A DNA stretch of 64,000 bases from Streptomyces albiflavescens (GCF_014645835.1 NZ_BMMM01000022.1:1-64000); one strand, 5' to 3'. Positions 37,551 through 46,314 are shown, counted from the first letter of the stretch. A program made the numbers and translations. The notes: generated by a model not told the origin, from the letters alone.

Positions 37551-38233
37551 GCGAGACCCTCCAGCATGATGCGCTCGGTGGCCCGCAGGTAGGCATCGGC
37601 CGCCGCGTGCGCCTGCCGGGCGTCCTGGGCCGTCACCGCCGCCACCACCGGCGCCAGCCGTTCGTAGGCCGCCGACGGATCGGTGAAGGGCCCCTTGAGC
37701 AGAGAGCGGACGGGCAGGTAGGCATTGAAGAGCGTGTTCGTCAGCAGGAGGTAGACGCGGTTGCCGGTGGCCCGGGCGAGCGCGCGGTGCACCTCGACGT
37801 CGGCCAGCTGCACCGCGTCGGCGCCGTCGGCCTCCCGCACTGCCTCCAGCAGCACATGGAGTTGCGCGCACTGCTTGCGGGTGGCCCTGGACGCGGCTCG
37901 CTCGGCGATCAACGCGCCGACGCCGCGCCGCACTTCGAAGATCTCGTGGACCCATTTCGCGTCGTGCCGCACGAGCATGGGCAGCAGGTCCGCCCCGCCC
38001 AGGCGCGCGTAGTCGCGCACCCTGGTCCCGACTCCGTGCCGGGTTTCGAGCAGGCCCGCCTGGACGAGTCGGCCGAAGGCGTGCTTGAGCGTCGTGCGGG
38101 TGACTCCGTAGCCGTCGGCGAGTTGGCGCTCGGGGGGCAGATAACTCCCCGCTGGATGACGGCCGTCGAGTATGTCCGTGCGCAGCCGGTCCTCCAGGAC
38201 GTCCACGATGGTCTCGCGGGGCAGTGCCTCCAC
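37547..38233 (-). CDS. GntR/FadR-family regulator (FCD ligand domain)
   Basis: A 228-residue regulator from the GTG at 38233, which has a GGAGGG ribosome site. The N-terminal GntR winged helix (LPPERQLADGYGVTRTTLKH) is followed by an all-helical FCD domain (about 85-225) with the likely metal-binding acidic and His residues in DVEVHRALARATGNR. FCD regulators sense organic acids, acyl-CoA or sugar acids. A perfect palindrome 36 bp upstream of the start is the likely operator, so it probably represses its own three-gene operon with the unknown protein and GMC oxidoreductase. Confidence 0.88.
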   Translation of the reverse strand: MEALPRETIVDVLEDRLRTDILDGRHPAGSYLPPERQLADGYGVTRTTLKHAFGRLVQAGLLETRHGVGTRVRDYARLGGADLLPMLVRHDAKWVHEIFEVRRGVGALIAERAASRATRKQCAQLHVLLEAVREADGADAVQLADVEVHRALARATGNRVYLLLTNTLFNAYLPVRSLLKGPFTDPSAAYERLAPVVAAVTAQDARQAHAAADAYLRATERIMLEGLA

Positions 38234-38252
38234 GGTTCTCCCCTCCGAGCAG

Positions 38253-38285
38253 GTGGATGAGTGGCTGATCCACTGAATCAGTGGA
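38253..38285. promoter_or_regulatory. probable GntR operator: nested palindromes
   Basis: TCCACTGAATCAGTGGA (38269-38285) is a perfect 8-1-8 palindrome. A second dyad, GTGGAT (38253-38258) and ATCCAC (38268-38273), overlaps its left arm. Both lie just upstream of the GntR start and share a TCCAC/GTGGA arm, which suggests two regulator dimers side by side. Confidence 0.7.
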
Positions 38286-38451
38286 GGCCTGCCGCGGTCA
38301 ACCCTTCGCCGCAAGACGGCCGTTGGCGCACATTCGACAGCCGCGACTCACCGGCGGCCACCCGCCGCCGACCCGAGCGCGCGATTGGACCGGACCAACC
38401 CCGTCCGAATCGTTGACATGTACGCCACCGGGCGCAACTCTGAAAAGGCCG

Positions 38452-38465
38452 TGAGAGCGCTCTCA
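38452..38465. promoter_or_regulatory. LacI/CebR-type operator upstream of the GH64 gene
   Basis: TGAGAGCGCTCTCA is a perfect 14-bp palindrome of the kind bound by Streptomyces CebR-like LacI regulators (consensus near TGGGAGCGCTCCCA). It lies 25 bp upstream of the GH64 start and downstream of a possible -35 box TTGACA (38413-38418), so binding would block transcription. Confidence 0.78.
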
Positions 38466-38490
38466 GAGCGATGCCGGACGGAGGAAGACG

Positions 38491-39687
38491 ATGCCCAGAA
38501 AGATCAGATGGCGGGCGTTAGCGGTGGCCGTGGCCACCCTCGCCACGGCACTGGTGACGTTCGGGACCCCGTCCCGGGCCGAGGCCGCCGTCCCGGCGAC
38601 CATCCCGCTGAAGTTCACGAACAACTCCGGCCGAAGCGACCCGGTGTACATCTACGACCTCGGAACACAGCTGTCGACAGGCCGGCAGGGCTGGGCCGAC
38701 GCGAACGGCACGTTCCACGCCTGGCCCGCGGGCGGCAATCCACCGACGCCCGCGCCCGACGCGTCGATCGTGGGACCGGCGAACGGGCAGTCCAAGACCA
38801 TCCGGATCCCCAAGTTCTCCGGACGGATCTACTTCTCGTACGGGCAGAAGCTCGACTTCCGGCTGACGACCGGCGGTCTTGTGCAGCCGGCCGTGCAGAA
38901 CCCGAGCGACCCCAACCGCAACATCCTCTTCAACTGGTCCGAGTACACACTCAATGACTCCGGTCTGTGGATCAACAGCACACAGGTCGATATGTTCTCG
39001 GCGCCGTACGCCGTCGGCGTCCAGCTCGCCGACGGCACGACGAAGAACACCGGCCATCTCAAGGCGGGCGGATACAACGGCTTCTTCAACGCCCTTCGAG
39101 GTCAGCCCGGCGGCTGGGCCAACCTGATCCAGACCCGCTCCGACGGCACCGTACTGCGGGCCCTCGCCCCCGGTCACGGCATCGAGGCGGGCGCGCTGCC
39201 GAGCACGGTCATGGACAACTACGTCAACCGGGTGTGGCAGAAGTACAGTTCGTCGACGCTGACGGTGACGCCGTTCGCCGACCAACCGAACACGAAGTAC
39301 TTCGGCCGGGTCTCCGGTGACGTCATGAACTTCACCAACAGCGCCGGGGCCGTCGTCACCAGCTTCCAGAAGCCCGACTCCGACAGCATCTTCGGCTGCT
39401 ACAAGCGGCTCGACGCACCCAACGACCTGGTGCGCGGGCCCATTTCACGCACCCTGTGCGCGGGCTTCAACCGCTCCACGCTCCTGGTCAATCCCCACCA
39501 GCCGGACACGAGTTCGGCCAACTTCTACCAGGACACGGTGACCAACCAGTACGCCCGCAAGATCCACGCGCAGATGGCCGACGGGAAAGCCTACGCGTTC
39601 GCGTTCGACGACGTCGGGAACTACGAGTCGCTCGTCCACGACGGCAATCCGCAACAGGCGTACGTCACGCTGGACCCGTTCAACTGA
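38491..39687 (+). CDS. secreted GH64 beta-1,3-glucanase
   Basis: A 398-residue secreted enzyme. A Sec signal (about 1-32) ends at SRAEAAVP. The mature protein starts with the family's beta-barrel domain (IPLKFTNNSGRSDPVYIYDL) and continues with SGRIYFSYGQKLDFRL, EYTLNDSGLWINSTQVDMFS and DSDSIFGCYK, all typical of GH64 laminaripentaose-producing beta-1,3-glucanases and related thaumatin-like proteins. These degrade fungal cell wall or algal laminarin. A GGAGGAAG ribosome site and a LacI-type palindrome lie just upstream, so it is likely sugar-inducible. Confidence 0.88.
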   Translation: MPRKIRWRALAVAVATLATALVTFGTPSRAEAAVPATIPLKFTNNSGRSDPVYIYDLGTQLSTGRQGWADANGTFHAWPAGGNPPTPAPDASIVGPANGQSKTIRIPKFSGRIYFSYGQKLDFRLTTGGLVQPAVQNPSDPNRNILFNWSEYTLNDSGLWINSTQVDMFSAPYAVGVQLADGTTKNTGHLKAGGYNGFFNALRGQPGGWANLIQTRSDGTVLRALAPGHGIEAGALPSTVMDNYVNRVWQKYSSSTLTVTPFADQPNTKYFGRVSGDVMNFTNSAGAVVTSFQKPDSDSIFGCYKRLDAPNDLVRGPISRTLCAGFNRSTLLVNPHQPDTSSANFYQDTVTNQYARKIHAQMADGKAYAFAFDDVGNYESLVHDGNPQQAYVTLDPFN

Positions 39688-39695
39688 CGGCAGTG

Positions 39696-39723
39696 GAGGG
39701 CGGCCGGGGCTCCGGCCGCCCTC
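39696..39723. terminator. 12-bp hairpin terminator between convergent genes
   Basis: GAGGGCGGCCGG and CCGGCCGCCCTC form a perfect stem with a GGCT loop, ending next to the stop codon of the convergent oxidoreductase gene and 9 bp after the GH64 stop. Confidence 0.75.
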
Positions 39724-40851
39724 TCACCCGGCGCCCTCGGAGTCCAGGCAGAGTACCGGGACCCGCTGGACGAGGTTGTTCGCGAAACCGCCCCGGTTCC
39801 ACGGCTGGTCCAGCGGCTGGGTGTGGCCCTCGGCGTCGACGGCCCGCGCGCTGAGCACATGAGGGCCGGGGGTGGCCGTCCAGGCGAAACGCCAGGGTCG
39901 CCAGGCCCAGCGGTGCTCATCGCCTCCGTCGAGATCGGCCGCGCACCAAGAACGCTCCGCGTCCGTGCTGACCTCGACCCCGGTCACCGGCGCGCGCCCC
40001 GACCAGGCCCGTCCCTCCAGCGTCACGGCACCCGGCCGGACCACCCGCGTCCTGGACATGAAGTCCGGGAATCCGGGCGGGATCAGCAGGGCCCGGGGGG
40101 CGATCCGGGTGACCGGTTCGCCCTCGTCCCCCGCGTCCCGCCGAAGTCGATAGGCCACGGCCTGCTGGAATCCCGTGAACGACGTGTCCGTCACCCTGAT
40201 CTCGCGCAGCCACTTCACATGCGCCATGCCGTACCAGCCGGGCACCACCAACCGCACCGGATGTCCGTGCTGCGGCGGCAGCGGGCCACCGTTCATCTCG
40301 TACGCCACGAGCACCTCGGGTTCGCCGCCCATGGCCACGTCGAGCGCAAGGGCCCGCTGATAGTCCTGCTCGACACCGCGCTCGACGCCATGATCGGCGC
40401 CGGTGAACACGACGTCCACCGCCCCGGGTTCGACCCCGGCCTCGGTGAGCAGCACCCGCAACGGCACACCGGTCCACTCCGCCGTACCGACCGCCTCCAC
40501 CAGCCACGGCTGGCTGACGGGCCGGGGCGTCAAGAGGGCTCGCCCATTGCCCGCACACTCCAGCGTCACCCGCCGCGTGACCGCGGGATACGCCCTCAGC
40601 TCATCCATCCCGAGCACCAGCGGCCGCCGCACTCCGCCCCCGACGACGAGCTCCCACGCCCCCTCTGGCACATAGGGAATGTCGTAGTGCGTCAGCACAT
40701 AGTGCAGCCCTGGCGGCGTCACGTCGTACCGCAGCGCCTCCAACGGCATCCCGTGATTCCGAGCGGCGAGCGCCAGCTCCTCCTGACTGATGCCTTCTTC
40801 CGGCTCGGCCAGCCGAGCGGGTGCGCTTACTTCATCGAGGCGGTGGCCCAT
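39724..40851 (-). CDS. sulfite oxidase-type molybdopterin oxidoreductase
   Basis: A 375-residue protein from the ATG at 40851 (MGHRLDEVSAP). The molybdopterin domain includes DIPYVP and VTLECAGNGR, where Cys99 is the predicted molybdenum ligand; EMNGGPLPPQHGHPVRLVVPGWYGM is the pterin-binding signature (in two overlapping parts). The C-terminal Ig-like dimerisation domain (about 265-375) follows. No haem-binding or signal sequence is present, so it is a soluble bacterial YedY/sulfite-dehydrogenase-like enzyme; the natural substrate is uncertain. Confidence 0.88.
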   Translation of the reverse strand: MGHRLDEVSAPARLAEPEEGISQEELALAARNHGMPLEALRYDVTPPGLHYVLTHYDIPYVPEGAWELVVGGGVRRPLVLGMDELRAYPAVTRRVTLECAGNGRALLTPRPVSQPWLVEAVGTAEWTGVPLRVLLTEAGVEPGAVDVVFTGADHGVERGVEQDYQRALALDVAMGGEPEVLVAYEMNGGPLPPQHGHPVRLVVPGWYGMAHVKWLREIRVTDTSFTGFQQAVAYRLRRDAGDEGEPVTRIAPRALLIPPGFPDFMSRTRVVRPGAVTLEGRAWSGRAPVTGVEVSTDAERSWCAADLDGGDEHRWAWRPWRFAWTATPGPHVLSARAVDAEGHTQPLDQPWNRGGFANNLVQRVPVLCLDSEGAG

Positions 40852-40892
40852 GCCCGCATTGTCCGCCTTCCCGCCAAGGCGGCGCCAGGCGG

Positions 40893-41540
40893 TCACCTCG
40901 TACTCCGCTCCACCAGGTCGTGCCAGCCCGCCTCCAAACGCTCGATGGACATGCCGCGCTGGCGGGTCAGGTGGTGCAACAGGGCGGGTTCCAGGTATCC
41001 CATCAGGGTCTGGGCGACGAGTTCGATGTCCGTGGTCGGGTCGGCCTGGCGCAGCAGCATGCAGACGTGCATGAAGCGGACGCGGTACGGGGCGGAGCCG
41101 AAGCGGCGGGAGGCTTCGGGCTCGGCGGCGAGGTAGAGGTCGAGCTGCTCGGAGGCCTGGCGGAGGGCCCGACAGCCGAAGGCGTGGAGACGCTCCACCG
41201 GTGACGCGCCGGGGCCGAGCGGGGGTGGACCGCTGATGAAGTCGGTCTGGAACCGCTGCTCGGTGTGGTCGAGGAGTGCCATCAGAAGGCCGGTGCGGTC
41301 GCCGAATCGCCGGAAGACGGTCCCCTTGCCCACCGAGGCCGCGGCGGCGACGGCATCCATCGTCAGCTTGGCCACCCCGTGCTCCTCCACCAGGTGGGCG
41401 GCAGCCTCCAGCAGACGCGCGCGGTTGCGTGCTGCGTCGGCGCGCAGCTGGGGCGCCTCGCTGGGGGCGGTGAGCTCCATCAGCACGGGTTCGTCGGACG
41501 GTTCCTGGCGCTTCGGGAAGCGCGGGAGTGGGGTGGACAT
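40893..41540 (-). CDS. TetR-family repressor divergent from an FMN reductase
   Basis: A 215-residue regulator from the ATG at 41540 (MSTPLPRFPKR). The N-terminal helix-turn-helix contains NRARLLEAAAHLVEEHGVAK, then LTMDAVAAAASVGKGTVFRRF. The C-terminal helical domain (about 110-215) forms the ligand pocket and dimer face. The divergent 116-bp region carries two clear GGACC-type dyads, most likely its operators controlling both itself and the FMN reductase. TetR proteins beside NAD(P)H flavin reductases often respond to quinones or electrophiles; that is family knowledge. Confidence 0.88.
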   Translation of the reverse strand: MSTPLPRFPKRQEPSDEPVLMELTAPSEAPQLRADAARNRARLLEAAAHLVEEHGVAKLTMDAVAAAASVGKGTVFRRFGDRTGLLMALLDHTEQRFQTDFISGPPPLGPGASPVERLHAFGCRALRQASEQLDLYLAAEPEASRRFGSAPYRVRFMHVCMLLRQADPTTDIELVAQTLMGYLEPALLHHLTRQRGMSIERLEAGWHDLVERSTR

Positions 41541-41568
41541 GAGGCCAGAGTAGCCCGAGACCAGGGAA

Positions 41569-41587
41569 ACTGGACTGTGGTCCGGTT
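41569..41587. promoter_or_regulatory. TetR operator O1
   Basis: ACTGGACTGTGGTCCGGTT is a near-palindrome that aligns with the site at 41604-41622 over its full length. It lies 29 bp upstream of the TetR ATG. Confidence 0.72.
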
Positions 41588-41603
41588 CAGTGATACACAT
41601 TTA

Positions 41604-41622
41604 ACCGGACCTCGGTCCGCTT
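41604..41622. promoter_or_regulatory. TetR operator O2
   Basis: ACCGGACCTCGGTCCGCTT contains the perfect 6-2-6 palindrome CGGACCTCGGTCCG. Its centre is 35 bp from that of O1 and 44 bp from the FMN reductase start, so the two sites can serve the two divergent promoters. Confidence 0.75.
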
Positions 41623-41656
41623 TATTGCGGCAATGTTTCAGCTTCGGGAGATCACC

Positions 41657-42220
41657 ATGTCTGTACGTATCCTCGCGCTCGTCGGCAGCCTGCGCGCCGG
41701 CTCCCACAACCGTCAGCTCGCCGAGGCGGCCGTCAAGCTCGCCCCGGAGGGCGCGGAGGTCGAGCTGTACGAGGGCCTGGCCGAGGTCCCGTTCTACAAC
41801 GAGGACATCGACGTCGAGGGCAGCGTCCCCGCCACCGCCGCCCGGCTGCGCGAAGCCGCCGGCCGCGCCGACGCCTTCCTGCTCTTCTCGCCCGAGTACA
41901 ACGGCACGATCCCGGCCGTACTGAAGAACGCCATCGACTGGCTGTCCCGCCCCTATGGCGCCGGCGCCTTCATCGGCAAGCCTGTCGCCGTGGTCGGCAC
42001 CGCGTTCGGCCAGTTCGGTGGCGTCTGGGCACAGGACGAGGCCCGCAAGGCCGTGGGCATCGCCGGTGGCACCGTCCTGGAGGACGTCAAGCTCTCCATC
42101 CCCGGCTCCGTGACCCGCTTCGCCGAGACCCACCCCGTCGACGACGCCGAGGTCGCCGGGCAGCTCACGGAGGTCGTCAGCCGCCTGCACAGCCAGGTCG
42201 GCGCGGCCGACGCCGCCTGA
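41657..42220 (+). CDS. NADPH-dependent FMN reductase / quinone reductase
   Basis: A 187-residue flavodoxin-fold enzyme from the ATG at 41657, with a GGGAG site. LALVGSLRAGSHNRQLAEAA is the FMN phosphate-binding loop, and LLFSPEYNGTIPAVLKNAID is the family's conserved active-site region. It transfers electrons from NADPH to FMN, quinones, azo dyes or chromate. It is divergent from a TetR gene with two operators between them, which suggests induction by a toxic electrophile or quinone. Confidence 0.9.
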   Translation: MSVRILALVGSLRAGSHNRQLAEAAVKLAPEGAEVELYEGLAEVPFYNEDIDVEGSVPATAARLREAAGRADAFLLFSPEYNGTIPAVLKNAIDWLSRPYGAGAFIGKPVAVVGTAFGQFGGVWAQDEARKAVGIAGGTVLEDVKLSIPGSVTRFAETHPVDDAEVAGQLTEVVSRLHSQVGAADAA

Positions 42221-42231
42221 CAACTGCCCTG

Positions 42232-42262
42232 AGGGCCGGTCCGGTTCACCCGGGCCGGCCCT
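42232..42262 (+). terminator. hairpin terminator after the FMN reductase gene
   Basis: AGGGCCGG pairs with CCGGCCCT, with further internal pairing (TCCGG/CCCGG), followed by TT. It starts 12 bp after the stop. Confidence 0.6.
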
Positions 42263-42357
42263 TTCGCGTGTCACAAGATCGCTGTTGAATGTCTCAGGTC
42301 CGCACGATGGTCCGCACGATCTTGGCGGAACGAAATCCTCCGGGTCACGATGCCCGC

Positions 42358-43035
42358 ATGAAGGGTGATCTCTTTTCCAGCGACCACATGGTGCAGCCCG
42401 CTCTCGCGCCGGGCATGACCATCCAGAACGCCAAGTCCATCAGGTACGCCGTCAACGGCGAGATGTTCGCACGACAGGGGGCGATGGTCGCCTACCGGGG
42501 GAATCTGCAGTTCGAGCGCAAGGGCCAGGGCGTCGGCGGCATGCTCAAGCGGGCGGTTACCGGTGAGGGACTGCCGCTGATGACCGTCCGCGGGCAGGGC
42601 GAGGTCTGGTTCGCGCACGAGGCGCAGAACTGTTTCATCGTCGGCATCGAGCCCGGCGACGTGTTCACCGTCAACGGCCGCAACGTCCTGTGCTTCGACG
42701 CCACGTTGTCGTACGAGATAAAGACCGTGAAGGGCGCGGGGATCACCGGCGGTGGCCTCTTCAACAGCGTCTTCACCGGCCACGGCAGCCTCGGGATGAT
42801 CTGCGAGGGCAACCCGCTGGTCATCCCCGTCTCGCAGCAGCAGCCGGTGTACGTCGACACGGACGCGGTCGTCGGCTGGACCGCCCATCTGCACACCTCG
42901 CTGCACCGCTCGCAGTCGATCGGCTCGATGATCCGCGGCGGCTCCGGTGAGGCCGTGCAGCTGAAGCTGGAGGGCGAGGGCTACGTCGTCGTACGTCCCA
43001 GCGAGGTGACACCACAGAAGGCGCAGCAGCACTGA
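42358..43035 (+). CDS. AIM24-family protein
   Basis: A 225-residue all-beta protein from the ATG at 42358 (MKGDLFSSDHM). The sequence FVVNG-like motifs AVNGEMFARQGAMVAYRGN and PGDVFTVNGRNVLCFDATL are characteristic of the AIM24/DUF124 beta-helix family (tryptophan RNA-binding attenuator-like fold). The cellular role in bacteria is unknown; the yeast relative is needed for mitochondrial inner-membrane organisation. It has no signal peptide. It is flanked by terminators on both sides, so it is transcribed alone. Confidence 0.85.
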   Translation: MKGDLFSSDHMVQPALAPGMTIQNAKSIRYAVNGEMFARQGAMVAYRGNLQFERKGQGVGGMLKRAVTGEGLPLMTVRGQGEVWFAHEAQNCFIVGIEPGDVFTVNGRNVLCFDATLSYEIKTVKGAGITGGGLFNSVFTGHGSLGMICEGNPLVIPVSQQQPVYVDTDAVVGWTAHLHTSLHRSQSIGSMIRGGSGEAVQLKLEGEGYVVVRPSEVTPQKAQQH

Positions 43036-43051
43036 CATCGGCAATGACGGA

Positions 43052-43083
43052 GGGTGCCCCGCCACACGGCGGGGCACCCTTTT
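43052..43083 (+). terminator. strong intrinsic terminator after the AIM24 gene
   Basis: GGGTGCCCCGCC and GGCGGGGCACCC form a perfect 12-bp stem with an ACAC loop, followed directly by TTTT. It starts 17 bp after the stop codon and is the clearest intrinsic terminator in the window. Confidence 0.88.
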
Positions 43084-43158
43084 CACCCGTCGGCGCCCGG
43101 GCCTGTCACCCTTCGACGCACCGATGCTTCACCGGTCAGTGGCCGGATGCAGCACTGG

Positions 43159-44937
43159 TCAGTGCCCGGCAGCGGGCGTGTTGGCGGTGGTCACGTTGAC
43201 CGCGGCCCAAGCCTTGTCCACCGTCTTGTACTCGGTGCTGTTCGCCCCGTACATGTCGGCGGCGGCCTTGAGGGTGGCCTTCCGCGCGTCGTGGAAATCG
43301 GTCGTGGAGACCATGTAGCGGGTGAGCGCCCGGTAGAAGATCGCGGTGGCCTTGGCACGTCCGATGCCGGTCACGCTCGAACCGTCGTACGTCGGCGAGT
43401 CGTACTGCACGCCGCCGATCGTCTTGCGACCGCTGCCCTCGGCGAGCAGGTAGTACGCGTGCGAGGAGACGCCCGAACCCGCGTGGACCTCGGTGTCGTA
43501 GGCGGCGGGCGACCAGTAGTCGATCGTGCCTTCGAGCCGGTCGAGGGAGGGACGGTCCAGGCGACGCAGGAACTTCTGCGCAAGGCCCAGCTTCTCGCCC
43601 ACGAGGTAGTTCGGCGGGTTGTTGGGGTTGTTGGTGGCGAACTCGACGTTCGAGCCGAAGATGTCGGCGAGCGACTCGTTGAGGGCGCCGGGCTCCCCGA
43701 ACTGATTGCCGTCCTGGTCCACGCGGGTGGGTTCGAGGGCAGCGGTGGCGTCGACGACGCCGTGGGTCAGCTCGTGGCCGGTGACGTCCAGGACGACCAG
43801 CGGCTTCTTGAACAGATCGCCGTCACCGTCGCCGTACAGCATGCAGCCGCAGGTCGAGTCCCAGAAGGCGTTGCCGACCTTGTTGCCGAAGTGGACCATC
43901 GCACGGGCACCGGCGCTGTTGTTCTTGATGCCCTTGCGGCCGAAGGTCTTCTTGTAGAAGTCCAGCGTCTTGGTGATGCCGTACTGGGCGTCGACCGCCG
44001 CGGTGGTCCGGCTGGAAGTGGTGCCGGTGCCCCACTTGTTGTCGCCGTCGGTGAACTTCTTGCCGCGCGAGAAGGCCTCCAGTTCCTGCCCCCTGGCGTC
44101 CCGCGTCTCGGTGTTCCACCGGGTGGGGTCCTTCAGGAGGAAGCTGGTGCGCGCGGTCTGGGTGGTCTTCAGCGTGACCGTGCCGACGAAGAGGGACTTT
44201 CCGCTCCCCGTGGCGGTGACCGGGTAGTGGGTGGCTCCCGTCGTGCCGACCAGTCCGGTCGACTGGGTGGCCGTACCCGTCTCGGGGGTGGCCTGCTCGC
44301 CCCGCTTGCGCAGCGTCTCCTCCAGGGACGGCGAGATGAACTCGTCGCTGTCGGGGGTGTTGCTGCGTATGTTGCCGGTCCGGGCGTCCACGACGACCGT
44401 GCTGGAGCCGCCGGCCTCCGCGGTCTCGCTGTCCGTCACGCGCACCTGGTAGGCGAGGGCGGCCGCGCCGTCGCGGGCGTCCACCACGAGCTCGGCGCTG
44501 CCCGCGTCGCCCTTGGCGACCGCGGCGGCCTTCTGCTCGGCCTGCTGGGGCGTCAGCTTCGCCTCGGTGGTGGCCGGCTTGACCGCGTGGCCGACGGCCC
44601 GGGTCACACCGAGGTAGGCGGACTGCTTGCCGAGGTGGACGACCACGTCGCCGCCGAGGACCGGAAGGCCCTGGTGGGTGCGGACGAAGCGGACGTGCTG
44701 CTTGCCGTCCGGGTCCGTCATGACGTCCTTGGCCTGCAGGGTGTCGCCCTGGGTGACACCGGTCGCCGACGCGTGCGCGAAGGCGGCCGCACGGGCGGCG
44801 TCGACCGTCGAGGAGGCCGAAGTCGCCGGGCGGGCGGGCGAGTCGGGCGTGGCCGCGAAGACGGGGCCCGCCGGGAGCGTGGCGGCCGTCGTCACCGCGA
44901 CGGCGATCGCCACGCGGCGTATGTGGGGTCTACGCAC
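43159..44937 (-). CDS. secreted M4-family neutral metalloprotease (thermolysin-like)
   Basis: A 592-residue preproenzyme from the GTG at 44937 with an AAGGAA site. A Sec signal (about 1-28, ending GPVFAATP) is followed by an FTP/PepSY propeptide (about 45-205) that acts as a chaperone and inhibitor. The mature M4 domain includes the zinc motif HELTHG (His388, Glu389, His392), the third ligand Glu421 in NESLADIFG, and the substrate-stabilising His in the SGVSSHAYYLLAEGSG region. It degrades extracellular protein and is expected to mature by autocleavage. Confidence 0.93.
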   Translation of the reverse strand: MRRPHIRRVAIAVAVTTAATLPAGPVFAATPDSPARPATSASSTVDAARAAAFAHASATGVTQGDTLQAKDVMTDPDGKQHVRFVRTHQGLPVLGGDVVVHLGKQSAYLGVTRAVGHAVKPATTEAKLTPQQAEQKAAAVAKGDAGSAELVVDARDGAAALAYQVRVTDSETAEAGGSSTVVVDARTGNIRSNTPDSDEFISPSLEETLRKRGEQATPETGTATQSTGLVGTTGATHYPVTATGSGKSLFVGTVTLKTTQTARTSFLLKDPTRWNTETRDARGQELEAFSRGKKFTDGDNKWGTGTTSSRTTAAVDAQYGITKTLDFYKKTFGRKGIKNNSAGARAMVHFGNKVGNAFWDSTCGCMLYGDGDGDLFKKPLVVLDVTGHELTHGVVDATAALEPTRVDQDGNQFGEPGALNESLADIFGSNVEFATNNPNNPPNYLVGEKLGLAQKFLRRLDRPSLDRLEGTIDYWSPAAYDTEVHAGSGVSSHAYYLLAEGSGRKTIGGVQYDSPTYDGSSVTGIGRAKATAIFYRALTRYMVSTTDFHDARKATLKAAADMYGANSTEYKTVDKAWAAVNVTTANTPAAGH

Positions 44938-45264
44938 TGAATTCCTTCGAACAGGGCAGCCGGGATCACCAACTGCCATGAGAGACAGCACCGTTGGGCA
45001 CTGTGGGAGCTGTCGGGCCCCCATGTGACACCCTCACCGATTCGCCATGTCCATGTAAAGACTAAAGATCCCTTTTATTGATTTACGGGCGATCTCTTTA
45101 CGAATGTTCACTTCTCGGTGATCAACAGGTGACCAACTGTGCGCCGCTCGGACAGATGTGAGGGGGGATGAGGCGGTTGCCCGACAAGGCCCGCAGACAC
45201 GTACATGTGACGGATGTCGCAGCGCCTCCGGCCCGGAGCGGACGGGTCCGGAGGCACGGAGGTG
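44938..45264. other. intergenic region upstream of the M4 protease, no gene recognised
   Basis: A 327-bp gap. Its AT-rich part (45045-45120) probably carries the protease promoter on the minus strand, but I could not fix a clear -35/-10 pair. At 45224-45255 GCCTCCGG and CCGGAGGC form an 8-bp hairpin 9 bp beyond the polyprenyl synthase stop, a possible terminator for that gene. Confidence 0.45.
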
Positions 45265-46314
45265 TCAGATCGTCCGATGGGCGAGGGAGGACAGCAGGGA
45301 GCGCAGTTCCTCGGCGGGACGCGGCGCGAGCGACGCCGTCGCCAGCAGCGCGTCCGCCGCGGCGAGATGACGACGGGCCTCGCGCAGGGCACCCGCACGA
45401 CCGCCGGCCCGCTCGACGAGGGCCGCCGCCTTGCGTACGCCGCTGTCGTCGAGGTCGGCCGGGGAGGCGAGGAGTCCGGCGAGGGCGGGATGGCCGGGCG
45501 CGTTCAGGGCGACGAGGACCGGGAGGGTCTTCTTTCCCTGGCGCAGGTCGCCGTGGACCGGTTTGCCGGTGATGGCCGGATCACCCCAGATACCCAGAAG
45601 GTCGTCGGCGATCTGGAAGGCCACTCCGAGATGACGCCCGGCGCGGTCCAGCGCGATGGCGGTCTCCCGCGGCGCTCCGGCCAGTTGGGCGCCCAGAGCC
45701 AGCGCGCAGCCGAGCAGAGCGCCGGTCTTGTGCTCGGCCATCGCCTCGTACTCCCCCACACCGACCGCCTCGGGCCCGGTCCAGGGGCGATCCGCGAACA
45801 GCAGGTCGTCCGCCTGGCCGCGGACCAGGTCGCGCAGGGCCGTGGTCAGGTGTCGTACGGCCGCCGCGGCGTGCGCGGTCGCGGGCCCCGCGGCGAGGGT
45901 CTCCACGGCCAGGGCGAAGAGGGCGTCGCCGGCGAGGACGGCGGGGCCGGTACCGTACGCCTTCCAGAGCGCGGGACGACCGCGGCGCAGGGCGTCGCCG
46001 TCCATGATGTCGTCGTGGAGCAGCGAGAAGGTGTGCACGAGTTCCACCGCGACGGCACCCGGCACGCCCGCCTCACCGGAACCTCCGGCCGCCTCCGCGC
46101 CAAGTACAGCCAGCGCCTGCCGTACGCCCTTGCCCTGGCTGTGGGTCGCGGGGGCGCCGCCGATCTCGCAGCGGCCCAGCGCGTATCCGGCCATCTCCGC
46201 CACCCAGGGGTGCAGTCCGCCGATCGCCTCCGCGAGGGCCGGGGCGACCAGATCACGGCAGCGGCGCAGGACCAGTGGCGCGGCGGGCGGCGACTGCAGG
46301 GCCGTGGAGGTCAT
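45265..46314 (-). CDS. polyprenyl diphosphate synthase (probable farnesyl/geranylgeranyl type)
   Basis: A 349-residue all-helical prenyltransferase. The first Asp-rich motif is LLHDDIMDGD (Asp101, Asp102, Asp105) and the second FQIADDLLGIWGD (Asp237, Asp238). The residue five before the first motif is Phe96, which favours short products (C15-C20). It condenses isopentenyl diphosphate with allylic diphosphates for terpenoids, quinones or carotenoids. Its ATG overlaps the stop of the TPR protein gene (ATGA), so the two are translationally coupled, although no terpene cyclase is nearby. Confidence 0.92.
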   Translation of the reverse strand: MTSTALQSPPAAPLVLRRCRDLVAPALAEAIGGLHPWVAEMAGYALGRCEIGGAPATHSQGKGVRQALAVLGAEAAGGSGEAGVPGAVAVELVHTFSLLHDDIMDGDALRRGRPALWKAYGTGPAVLAGDALFALAVETLAAGPATAHAAAAVRHLTTALRDLVRGQADDLLFADRPWTGPEAVGVGEYEAMAEHKTGALLGCALALGAQLAGAPRETAIALDRAGRHLGVAFQIADDLLGIWGDPAITGKPVHGDLRQGKKTLPVLVALNAPGHPALAGLLASPADLDDSGVRKAAALVERAGGRAGALREARRHLAAADALLATASLAPRPAEELRSLLSSLAHRTI

